A stretch of DNA of 64,000 nucleotides, taken from contig JANVFP010000014.1 of assembly GCA_027919835.1 (NCBI GenBank), positions 620,001 to 684,000 on the forward strand, given 5' to 3'. The position numbers and the translations under genes were made by a program. The notes under the pieces are model-generated. The model was not told the DNA's origin and did no database searches. It worked only from the letters and a program-made list of their open reading frames with translations. Shown here in pieces: positions 44,236 through 55,100 of this stretch. Numbering within the stretch: position 1 is the first letter of the stretch; each line of letters begins with the position of its first letter. Origin of the DNA: Lentinula raphanica. Lineage: Eukaryota > Basidiomycota > Agaricomycetes > Agaricales > Omphalotaceae.

Positions 44236-45744
44236 ATGTCTGTCACAACCCAAGGCCCTGAAGCTCAAAACGAACTCCTCAGGTCCAGCCAATCCACCCT
44301 CGAACAAAACAGCAGCATTCTACGAGAATCTGAACTCCCCGAAACCCTCAAACGCTCTTCCCATCGACTTCAATTTCCTCCATCCTATGCATTAGTCGGC
44401 GTCTATCGCCTTTGTACCGACCCCAACTTGTATGTTCCAGTGTGGCAGAAATGCCAACATGGGACTGTCAGAGGAGCCGTGGTGGGCTTGGCCTGGGTCA
44501 GTCAGCCTTTGTTGTCTATTCCATGATCAACATCATAACCATAACGCGACTCAACAGGCATTTCTAACGTTTGGAATACAAAAGAAATTCATTGAAGTCT
44601 TCCTTGCCAAGTACGTTTCGTTTTGTCCTGGTTCGCCCAGATACATCATATGCTGTTAGGCTCTAGCAGCGATACACGTACTTATATCAGCTCACAGCTC
44701 ACCAAAAGTCACCGGCCTTGCCACAGACACCGTATTCGGCTATCCTGTTCCCTTCAATGTCCATACCTGTGCGCCTGATATACCTTCTTCATCTACTTCT
44801 TGATTACCAACTAATACCATTTCCTCATGATCATCTCCTCAGACGCCGCCGTCCTTCTCGTAGGCCAACAAATCACCTACATCCTCCGGTTCTTCCTCTC
44901 CCGCAACATCCGCATCGCCCGAGACCGTGCTTGGAACCAGACCGTGGCTTCCCGTGGCAAGGGCGAGGATTTCTGGCGCGCGTATGTTGAGGAATGGGAT
45001 CGGCCGCCGAAAGCGGTGCGTTCTGCGGCGTGGTATGAGAAGGCGTTTAGTGGGTGGTCTTTGTTTATGTTGAAGAGAGGTCCGTATCGGCTTTTTTCGT
45101 TTCCGTTGACTATGATATGATGTTTACGGCCATGCTTCAACTTGGATCGGAATGTTGATATAGCTCTCCTTCTACCATTCAACTTCTACCCTCTAATCGG
45201 TATTCTCATCTCCGCATGGTTCAAAGGTCTGGGTACCGCTCGGATTCTACATAGACGGGTACGTTTTGTTTACCTGCGTTACTACTGACTCCTAAAGGAG
45301 GCTATAGTACTTCGAATCGAAGAAAATGACTCCAGACGAAGTAGCGGTGTTCATGGAAGAACACAAGTGGGATTATCGAAGTATGTCTATATCTCTCTCT
45401 GCCTCACGTCCCCTGTTCTTGACACCCCCTACTTATACCCTGTTTATACTAAACCAACTGAACCATGTCCATGTCCATATCCTCATCCTTGTCCTTGTCA
45501 ACACAGCATTCGGATTCACCGCAGCCCTTCTCGAGGGTCTTCCCATCATCGGTCTGGTCTTCACAGTGTCGAATAGAGTCGGTGCAGCGATGTGGGCCTT
45601 TGGTGAGTGCTTGATGATTCGTCGCATGTTGACCACTCTGTGTTAATTACCTTGATATCGTGCTATGTACCTGTACATACTACAGATTTAGAAAAGAGGC
45701 AGCATTTTGTAGCAGAGAAGAAAGGACTCGGAATCCGGCAGTGA
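44236..45744 (+). CDS. multi-pass membrane protein, possibly RRT8/LDS or EI24-like
   Basis: Eight exons: 44236-44496, 44558-44610, 44698-44768, 44843-45079, 45164-45258, 45308-45380, 45507-45602, 45686-45744, for 314 aa. Hydrophobic stretches include GAVVGLAWAFLTFG, TYAAVLLVGQQITYILRFFL, ALLLPFNFYPLIGILISAW and TAALLEGLPIIGLVFTVSN. The pattern ending in GLGTARILHRRYFESKKM, then VGAAMWAFDLEKRQ, reminds me of the fungal RRT8/LDS spore-wall and lipid-droplet proteins and distantly of EI24; this is recalled, not searched. The first donor is GTCAGT and the sixth intron (126 nt) is long for the window. Confidence 0.65.
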
Positions 45745-46128
45745 TGATCGATGTCGATGAAGCTTGAGCGATTCCGGGCTAGCAAACTATCCTAAGTACA
45801 TACATACTAGGTGACAATCTCTGAATTTCCCCTCCCTCTAGGCTCTCCCTCCCTCCTTCTCCTTCAATACTTCAATACTTCAATAATCTAGCGTTGTGAA
45901 GCATTATGACAATGTACATCTGCTCTGACTAGTCTATGTATAAGCATACCCATATGTCTCCCCATGCGTTTGTAGTCTCCCGAAGGCAGACAACAAATAC
46001 CTCTTGACACTTCGAGTCGAGGTATGATATCAGTATAATATTCCCTTGTTTGCCAAGGGCTGTCTTGTCCGATTGACCGGGATCCGAAATTCAAAAATTA
46101 TGTAACACTTCTCTGCCTCTCACCACCC
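45745..46128. other. intergenic region
   Basis: About 380 bp with ccctccctc and caatacttcaatactt short repeats around 45833-45885. Presumed terminator of the membrane-protein gene and promoter of the SET gene. Confidence 0.35.
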
Positions 46129-47258
46129 ATGGCGAACTCGTGCTTTGAACAGAGGACGACTGCCTATGGGGGTCGGGGCCTTTTCACCACTACACTCATT
46201 CCAAAAGACACCTTGCTCCTAACCACTCTACCCTATGCGTCCGTCGTCTACCGGAGATACCGCAAAGAAGTATGCGCTCAATGCTTCTCCTACGCGTACG
46301 AGTTCAATCGGAATAATTGGAAGGTCAAGCACGATTTTGACGGGACAGCGTCGTATTTCTGCACAGAATCCTGCAAGGATGTATGGCAATCGACTATGAA
46401 TGTGGATAATTTGATGGCAATGGTCAATGCGGCGCTGGATAGACAGGAGAGAATTGGACAGAAACTACGACGAGTGAATGATTCTCGAACGGCACTGTCT
46501 GTTCCTGAGCCCACCACGGCGATTACGAATGCGGAGATCGATTCTGCGTGGAAGGAGGCAGAAAGGCGTTCTATCAGCCAAGTTTTGAAGGACCCTCTGG
46601 ACGAATTGGAACTGGACACCGCACGGTTTTTGGCATCGGGAATCGTCCGTCGACACCTCGAGCCGACTGGCACAAATTCATCTCCAGAAAACTGCACCGC
46701 TGATACCTGGTCTTCCTTTCTGCAACTACAGGACAACGAACTAGTATACACCCGAGCCAAACCATACGCTCTCGCCTCGCACCTCCGTGTCTATCTCTTC
46801 CTACGAAGCGCACTGTGGTTCTACGTTCCCATTCTTCGACCTCTTCTCGAAACATCGGGTACTGTCCGAGCTCTCCTCGCTCGTGATCAAGGCAATGCGT
46901 TTGGTATTTTCGAGATCGAGGGAGATAGTGAGATGTTGGGGTATGCGGTCTATAACTCGGGGTCTTATTTCAATCATGGTATGTAGTTACTACTAGTCAA
47001 TCTTCTTGACCCGCCTTGAAGCTTTGAAGCTCTGGTTGATTATTCTACATGATCATAGACTGCTCCCCCAATGTGCGTAAGGACAGACAAGGACGATCGA
47101 TGGCGTTTTACACCAGTAGAGAGATTCAACCGAACGAGGAGCTGTGTATCAATTATATCGATATTGAGGACGATGCTTCCGCAAGGCAGGAAGCTTTGGC
47201 ACAAAACTGGTTTTTTGATTGTGCGTGTGTACGATGCGGTTTAGAGTTGCGCAAGTAG
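46129..47258 (+). CDS. SET-domain protein with MYND-like insert (SMYD/SET6-like)
   Basis: Two exons, 46129-46978 and 47059-47258, 349 aa. The SET N-block [15 protein letters not shown] is at about residues 14-28. It is followed by a Cys-rich insert (CAQCF...[10 protein letters not shown]), placed like the MYND finger that splits SET in SMYD proteins. The SET C-block is [15 protein letters not shown], joined across the intron, with [17 protein letters not shown], and a post-SET CACVRC. The family methylates lysines on histones or other proteins using S-adenosylmethionine. NHDCSPN replaces the more usual NHSCxPN. Target not predictable. Confidence 0.82.
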
Positions 47259-47561
47259 ACCTCAGCAGACCGGCTTCAAAAACACATAGAAGATAGATAT
47301 AGAAGATCATAGATAGGGATATAAAGGGATATAGAGGGTTCGGGGTGCTTTTCGGGTCGGACACATTTGCAAGAGCATCCATGTATCAATGCACATGGCG
47401 CCTAACACAACATACATATCATACGGAAAACAGTAGGACAACAGAACGAAACCACAGGAAATACAATATAGATGCGAAGGAGATGCAAGTTCACACAAAA
47501 TAATGATGTATAAAATATCGAGAGCGACGTTGATATGGGTGTTGACGAAGTCCGTAACACG
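47259..47561. other. 3' intergenic region of convergent genes
   Basis: About 300 bp between two convergent stops; AT-rich with agatagatat words near 47291-47330. No gene. Confidence 0.4.
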
Positions 47562-50351
47562 TTATAGCCTCTTCTGGTGTAGGGCCTCGAGAGCAGCATG
47601 TGTGCGCATGTGTAACGCATTCTGTCAAATGAATGAACAAAAGCAGCTTGCATCTGAATGGATTCACCGACCTCTAAACTGTATTTACCCTTCCTACCCG
47701 AAGGCCCTACCTCTAGGTGTTTACCTTCGTGAATCATAAGCAAACCAACTCCATTCAACAAACCAAAAGCAGAAGTACGCATACCTGACAGAACAAGATC
47801 AAAATGCTTGGTAGCGCCTGCAGTATCATCCTGGCAAGCCAAAAGGCGGCCCAACTCATAATCTACCGAATGCACATCAGAGACCACTCAGAAGTAGGGA
47901 TTTAATGTACCACGCACGAGATTGATAAACGAGTTGATGGTCAAACTCGATGCGTGGACCGTGTTCAAAGACTGCATGAAAAGCTGCTTTTGCTTCTTTT
48001 GCGGCCTGATCTTGTGAAATCATAGGTGACTCCTTTGGATCTAGTTCAGCATCGGGATCCTATAAAGAAGTATATGAGGACGTGTAGAAAGCAAAACGAG
48101 CGGTCATGTTACTGGGTATGCCAGGTATCGTTTGCAGACACCCTCCATAAGTTTTGCCAGACAAAAATCGTCCCAGTATCCTTTACCATTGTAATACTTT
48201 CCGTGATCGTCTTTGTGCTTCTCAAGCTCCATTAGAGCACGATTGACTTCAGGTAGCATCTTAGTTTCCACGATGTTCCTTGGCGCATGAGCGATAGCCA
48301 GAGCAAGATAAGCAAGTTCTAGCATGGGAAGTGCCAATCTCCGGCCTTGTGAGAGGAACTTTCGAGCCTTTCGAGCGACAAATTTCTATGGCAAAAAGTT
48401 TGAACACATGAACAGAACGTGTTTACATAGGTAGAGTCGGATCTCCTGCCTACCTCAAGGGGGATACTCTTGCCTGCGATCTTCTGCCGTAGCTCGGGAA
48501 CTTTCTGCATGAGCTTGGTGGCCTCTTCCCGCATTGTCGATGGCGTCCGGGCTTTTCATCTTTGGAGTTCAATTCCGATTCCGATTCGGATCCTAGATCC
48601 TCTCCGCGCTCCAAAGCATCCGCTAGTTCCAACAAACTGACAGCCATTCCGTATGAATATATTGATTTCGACCACTAAAACAAGGTGTCTTTTGTCGGAC
48701 CTAGGGAATATGAATCAGGAGTCTACTACTCACCGTGGCCTCCGACTGTAGAATTTCCCAAGCATTCAAACTACCTCGTATATGCCATAGCGCCATTTGA
48801 GCTATAGCGATTTCCCAGTAAGATATATGATGCAGATTCCGGTATTGCGTTTGCACTTCCATCGCCCGAGTATAGTAACCGATCGCTCGTGAAGGTTGAG
48901 ATCTAGCCAATGAAGCACGACCAGCCCCGAAGAGAAAGAAGACACCTGAAGAGTGGTCAGTTCGTCGGTCAAGCCCGAGATTAAGCCATACCATCTGGAT
49001 ATCGTTTTAGATTCCAGTTGATAATTTTCTGAGCCATTCCAACGTCTACACCATCGAAGGTGAAGCTAGAAAGCACAAGGTGGAAAATCAGAAGGGCCAT
49101 ATCGCAAATAGTCCTCCTGACGCCTTCCTGTGCTATAGGGAAACACGGATTAGTGCTAGCCAAAAAGGTCAAGTGGAATGATTTTACCCGCAGATACCCC
49201 GGGCTCATCACTGTCTTTCGACCAACCTCCTGCCCGACCTAATAGCTCCAAAGCCTCTGCTCGATCACCTTTATAACCGAAGATCTCAATGATTGTCAAT
49301 AATTTGGTGGGCAGGAGTGATAAGATCAACGACGACATTCCAGCACCGAGGTACACTCCGGATCGAAAATGAACGTCTATGGAAGGATCTTCAGCCGGTC
49401 CTCCATTTGCGAGAGACTCGGCATCCATCGTGTTGATGTATTTATGCAGAGTGCGATAGACTTGAATGGTAGTTCGCATGTTCAGCCTATAGAAAATAGT
49501 CTCAGACTCTTCACAGACGCGATTAACAGGCTTGCATACGTTTCTTTGATGAACGCTAGCCAATCACCAGAGTACACGATTCCGAGTAGGGCCTGGAGAG
49601 CGGTCATCAGGATTCAGTTGGCAAGAAGAGAAAGGACGGCGCACTTTCTCGAACAGACTTTCAGCGTATACTAGCTCTGCATGGCGTTCCACATCTGTCA
49701 TACTCCTAACGAATCCGACGCCGGTTGTGTTCAAAGACGACAAGACATATCCGGCCAATCTTGAGGTGAAGAAGGCTGTTTTCTTCCGGTGTTGTGTTGC
49801 GACGAGGTTGCCTTGTTTCGTGTGTTCTATCCCTGATAGTATGTCCTAAGTTGAGATTCTGAATAGCAAGCATGATAAATGCAACAATGAACTTGCCTCG
49901 TCAGCATAGGACATCAATGCCTTGACACATTGTATGAGTCCATATCCAGTAGCAAAGTATAGTCTTTCTCTGCCAAAGAAGATTGGGTTGAGCGTTGGCA
50001 TGGACAGAGTGGGCACAACACCAACTTTTTGACGTCGCTTTTATTGCAGTAATCCTCAGATTCTACCATGTGCGACGCTAGGAAGAGCTCCAATGCATAA
50101 CTTATCCCTGGTATGTCTTCCAGAGCTTCGCTTGAACGATATGGATATCTCACTGGCGGAGGAGTGGTGTAGATAGACTGAAACGAAGGGATTTTGTGTG
50201 GTTGTTGTGTGTTTGCTGATTGATCATTATCCGCTGATGTTATCGAAGTAGCCGGAGTCGTGGTATAGGATGTGCTTCCAGGAGTAGTGGTTTCCGTGCT
50301 GGTAGCACTCAAACCTTGGACAGCGGGTGTATTCCTGTTCAAATCGAGCAT
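47562..50351 (-). CDS. iml2: IML2 / TTC39 family protein (DUF3808)
   Basis: Thirteen exons on the minus strand: 50026-50351, 49897-49969, 49645-49845, 49540-49592, 49198-49486, 48992-49127, 48734-48945, 48454-48674, 48113-48385, 47918-48059, 47785-47862, 47672-47724, 47562-47621, about 705 aa. Family blocks in order: RLYFATGYGLIQCVKALMSY, EKALLGIVYSGDWLAFIKET, GVYLGAGMSSLILSLLPTKL, FGYKGDRAEALELL, LMQKVPELRQKIAGKSIPLE, KFVARKARKF, SHYELGRLLA, GRKGKYSLENALHMRTHAAL. Yeast Iml2 is implicated in clearing inclusion bodies and human TTC39B in lipid metabolism. Oddities: intron 2 uses a GC donor (GAG|gcaagt), and exon 8 (221 nt) is one base short. Either a 1-bp frameshift lies near 48545-48560, or an extra 86-nt GTTTGT..AAAG intron removes a Glu/Ser-rich piece (676 aa). 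Confidence 0.82.
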
Positions 50352-53300
50352 GGTTGGGAGGGAGAGAAAGAAAGCTGAGAGGGGAATGATGCCGTCAATT
50401 AGTTTCCTGATGGCATCACATGCACATGGTCGTTTCTTCAAAATTGAACATCGTGACAACAGGACAACTTGAACTCAAACTCATCAACTCTCGACACTTG
50501 TTGTTTTGGTTGACCGTAGCAGTACATCGAAGTACTGATTTGTGGGTACTGGTAGTGGCTGCCTTCCCTATCACCGATATCCCCAGTAGAGAGACTCCCT
50601 TTCAAGATCAGAAGAGGCGGCTGCCACTGCTCCCTGAACGTGAACGTCGAACGTTGAACCTTTATCAAGATGCAACTTCGACGACGTTACCCCCTACCTC
50701 AAACCTGTCATTTCAAGAGCAACATATCTTCCTTGAAAATGGGTCAATGCAATTATACAAGATCATATAGCTTATCACAGCTCGGGGTGCGGACATTAGG
50801 GTTTTCAATCTTTCCAGGTAAGCTTTGTTTCTTCGTTGACTCCGTATCATAGCTCATCGATTGTCCTTCTTGAAATAGGTGTTAAACACAGCCGATGCGG
50901 AGAAGATTCTGGCCACCAAGTTCGTATAGTGAATATCATAACCTCTGTTGCATCCACTGTCGGAGGCCACCTCTAATGAATCAACTGGCACCCTCTACAT
51001 CCAACGAAACGAATCAAAAGCAATCTGCTTTGGAAGACCGTCCCTGATATCATTCATCTTGCATAGAGAGTGTATGTCAAAGAAGTTGTTAATGTCCTTC
51101 AACGGACGCTGTACCACATTTGGATTCGAAATCTGCGATGGCGTAACTCAAACTCCTGGATGTACTACGTATACTATAGCCGGAGCACTCCCTGAGCAAG
51201 ATAGCGCATGGGTCTTGGTCAAGAATAGGCCTTCACTATCCGAGTCAAATAGTACTACTCGTCCTCTTGCCGATGAACCGTCTCAGCGACTCGCAGTCAG
51301 TGTTCAAATGAAGCAGACCATGCCCGTCCTGATATAGTACTCCGGTATAACACGAGTGTGCGAAGTTCCTAATCGTTGAGCATTGCTCGAGTTACCCCAG
51401 TTGTTCTGTTCGAGTGTTGATTTAGCCCTTGAATTGTCAATCATATAAATCATCGATCAACTCTCACTGCAAGAGGTTGGAATCCGAGCCTGGTACATCA
51501 ATGATGATTGCTTCTTTAAACGAGGTTCATATCTCTTAACGCATGCCTGATAATGCAAGGAGTTTCGATAATGGCTGTCTAGAAATTTTCGACCTGAGTG
51601 AAAGCTAGATGATTGGCCACCATTGGACAAGTCAATTTAGGTGGATTCAGCCTGCGCAAAACGAACCACCTAGTCTAAAGAAGACTGCAACAAGCTACGC
51701 TAGCAAAAGTTCAAGCCATCGTGCTAGCTTGAGTATGTATGTTCATTAACAGTCGTTCCTTTGAAGCTCTACCCTTCTTTCGGGTTTGGCTCAACCCTTT
51801 ACCGCCTTCTAAACCTCACCTACAGCGCGTTCAGGAAAGATGTGCACGTAGCATGCATGTTACAGCTTTCAAACCCCAACCGGCGACCCACACAAACAAT
51901 ACTAGGGGCACTAAGATCTGCAGCCTGAGTGAGAACGGTGCATGACTGAATGACTATTGTATCGGCCTTGGACTCACAATGTGTGCACTATCATTATCTT
52001 CGGCGAGGGTGGAGTCTAGATCTTTCACAACATCCGTCACTTCTTCTCTGCTTTCTATCTGCGAAAACAAATCTCACCTCTGTCTCGTTGTGTTGAGAAG
52101 AATCACAGAAGATTTTAAGCACCATCCGACCCGAGCTATAATTACTGGGAACCTGGGCTCTTTCGTCCACCTCTACGCCTACCACTCATGGCCATAAGTT
52201 CTCATACCCACTTTCTTTGAAATGGATTCTATATGTTTTTCTGCGAGAAGAGCCTGGAAGGGCTTGATTAATAGGAAGAAGGAGCGGAACATATAACTTA
52301 TGGAAGTCGGCATGCATAGTAGTACTTCCTAGTCTTGGATTCTCATACAAAACAGGCATTAACCGCGAGTTGTGAGCATGGAATGCACGACTGGGGACTC
52401 CGAAAGGGATCTACGGGTATGGGTCTGGAACAGTCAACAGATAACAGAAATCTAAGTTCTTTGTACCTTGGCAGGCTTTCCGCGGATTGAGTATATTCGG
52501 CTAACTCGAGCTCTAGGAAGCTATGATCATTCTTGTTTGACTTTTCCTGCCATAAACGATAACCAGCATGACTTCGCATAGTAAGTCAACTCAATCTCTC
52601 ATGAACGAGAGAAGATACTTAGCGTGAGGGGAGACATGGAGTCTGAAGAGCCTGTCCTATGATACTGTAATCCGGAAAGCACGAAATGTTATTCAGAACT
52701 GCTCAAGAATTGACATGGACATGATAACAAAGGATAACATCAAACCTGTATTGTTGATTCCGTTCTTGCTGCGAATGAGAGCCTTCGCCATGAAAGCATA
52801 AACCTACTGAGTGACTCTGAGAGACGTCAGACTTGGCACACGACACGTTGCTCTTTTCAGATACTATGTGAGAAACACAAATTCACAGGAAATCTAACCA
52901 AGGTAAAAAGGAGGCCTCTCTGCAACATACAAGAAGCAAACCAAACGCACGCAGAACAATTTAGATAGCAGGGACTGCGACTGGTCTCCCGTAAGATTTG
53001 TGAAGAATTGGAAACATGCATGAACAACGTGTAATCAGAGAACTTACAGGCATTATTAAAGAAATCGAGATGAATATCACACGTCTGTTCCGATTGACAT
53101 GGGAAGGTTAACTGAATATTCGGAGGATGAGAGAGAGTACGCCGTAGAAGATGGAATATTTGCTCCTCGGGAATTGAAGAACGCGGATAGGCCATCGTGC
53201 AGAACGACGCACGGGAGCGTCTTACGAGAAGGAACGGTAGTTGACCAGAACGAGAAATCCGCTCTTGAGACCCGCCATGAAGATATGGTTAAGCGCACAA

Positions 53301-53730
53301 CGCTGTTGGCATGTGCTGTGATCGCGCATCGTCCTAACGCTGGAGATGAACTACTGGACTCAATGAGAGGAAGAGCTCACAAACCTTATACATACTCTGA
53401 TTTAAGATCAATCTAGTTCAGTTTCGAAGTGACCCATCACATATAGCCAAAAGAAGCGCTTCCTTTCAGGAAGAATATACGCAGACTTCTCTTAAAACCG
53501 AGCGGGATTGTGGAATGTACAAGGCCGCTCATGCCTGAACTCCTGAGTTTGTTAGACCAGAAGACAGGAACAGTCATTTGCAGTAGAAAAGCGCCTTCAT
53601 GATTCTGAGATATCAAAGGAGTGTGATAGAGCCAGGATCAGAGCAACGCAGGAGAATTTTGATACATGACAGATATTCCTGCGCCAACGAAGTATGACCG
53701 CTTCAAGGCCGGTCACAAAGAACGTAGATG
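50352..53730. other. long gene-poor region
   Basis: About 3.4 kb between two minus-strand genes without a supported gene. It has a possible P450-like remnant (50879-50923), a TTG-initiated 129-codon frame (50948-51337), and opposed ATG frames of about 105 codons near 53099-53416 (plus) and 52857-53195 (minus) that cannot both be real and show no motif. Confidence 0.35.
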
Positions 53731-54192
53731 CTACTTCGTGAACATGCGTATAACTTTGGCGGAGATATGGAGGAAGAAGATAGAACCAATGAAAACAAGA
53801 GACAGAACAAGGACGATGAAAGGGTCACTATCAGGAAAACAAAGTTCAGAAAGCTTGCTGTGCGTTGACAAATGGTAACCACTCACACTCGTAAGCCAGG
53901 TGAATCATCCGTGTACAGCTTTAACATTGTGTTCGAAGACCCTCCTGCTCCAGCAGCCCGAGAAGAGTTGGGTTTAGCAGCCTGGCTACCCGTTGCTCGT
54001 CGCCTGAAAGTAGACAGCATCGTAACTGGGACTATCATGAATATGTGTTCGAACACACCGTATTTGAGCGCCAGGAGGCTTCGCTACAGAAGACGTAGTC
54101 GAGCGAGCAACTGGCGACCTTGGACTGTCAGAATCGGACTTGAAATAGAGTCAACAAGTGCGAGAGGAGATAGTGAATGATTTGCTGACCAT
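53731..54192 (-). CDS. SBH1: Sec61 complex beta subunit
   Basis: Four exons on the minus strand: 54190-54192, 54059-54138, 53887-54003, 53731-53827, giving 98 aa. Exon 1 is only the ATG; the rest reads SDSDSPRSPVARSTTSSVAK, then IRRRATGSQAAKPNSSRAAG, the family signature GAGGSSNTMLKLYTDDSPGL followed by RVDP, a single transmembrane helix (FIVLVLSLVFIGSIFFLHI) and a short basic tail (SAKVIRMFTK). Length and tail-anchored topology are typical of the Sec61/SecY beta subunit of the ER translocon. All splice phases close. The start is chosen because an in-frame stop precedes exon 2 and the adjacent ATG|GTCAGC with TTGAC branch and TTTCAAG acceptor restores the known N-terminus style. Confidence 0.9.
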
Positions 54193-54388
54193 AGTTGAGT
54201 ACAAAGATTGTGGTGGCAGGCGCTTGACCAAAATTTGACACGTTTACGGGCGTTCAACTCAGCGCTTATTTTGATGATCATCTTCTCCAACGTCCTCCCA
54301 CTGAGAACGTATCTAACTCCTGACTGCTCCCAAACGTAAAGACATTCGACGCCAGATTCAGCTCGCTTTTTCCTCTCTGACGTTCAAT

Positions 54389-54852
54389 ATGTCTCCGCCA
54401 CAAAATTCAATCTCTCGTCCAGTTCGATTACTGTCGTATCAATGTGCCCTACACACGAATTTTATGGTTTTAAATGGTTTGTCGCTTAGGCGAGGTTTAT
54501 TATGTCTTCTGACCTCTGTCGCTCTATGCAGCATCTTGTCGATTATTGCAAAATGTCAGTTTGCTGTGGCGAAATTAACTGACTGCCATCGTTTCTGTGC
54601 ATTGCTACATCTTTCATCGGTCCGATCCCGATGAGCGAGAAAAGAAAACTGTTGTCATAGGAAATCACGGACATCACCTTATCTTCGGCGAAGGAGGACA
54701 AAGGAAAAGACTACAGGAAAGGCGAATCAAGGGACATGGCTCTGGGCATCGCAGAGAGCCAATGGAATTCCAGCAGAGATTGGGCGAAAGAAGATGAATT
54801 CGGCATCTATCTGAGTTATGGTGGGATTCCGACACGACCTGGTTCTGTGTGA
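54389..54852 (+). CDS. putative small multi-exon gene of unknown function
   Basis: An ATG at 54389 (MSPPQNSISRPVRLLSYQCA) lies 196 bp from the divergent SEC61 beta start. A protein-like frame follows an acceptor catag near 54660 and reads EITDITLSSAKEDKGKDYRK through DWAKEDEFGIYLSYGGIPTR to a TGA at 54852. Between them are intron-like signals (ATG|gttttaaat..tatgcag; AT|gtcagt with aactgac branch). I could not fix a single exon chain: a competing frame of similar length (EKKTVVIGNHGHHLIFGEGG) is also open. Span and strand are plausible; the product is not identified. Confidence 0.35.
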
Positions 54853-55100
54853 TTGAGAAGAACGACATGACCCGGTTCATTTCGTCTCGCTCGCTTATTC
54901 CAGCCTCGTGCCCCAATTCGAGCCTTCACTCTTTTTGGATCCTCTCTTTTCCAAAAGAACGAATCGACGGCACGTGTTGACATACCCGTCGCAGTTTATA
55001 TTCAGCTTCACTTTCTTATCGAATTGCTTTTGCCTGCACATCTGGCTCCCGGTCAGACTCTCCCGGCATTAAACACTCTCCCTCCTCCACCCATCTACCA

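Noticed and set aside
50948..51337. 129-codon plus-strand ORF
   Set aside because: The first codon is TTG, there is no upstream exon that joins in frame, and no family is recognised.
53099..53416. 105-codon plus-strand ORF (starts MGRLTEYSEDEREY)
   Set aside because: ATG-initiated but without motif, and overlapped by an equally good minus-strand ATG frame; not enough to support either.
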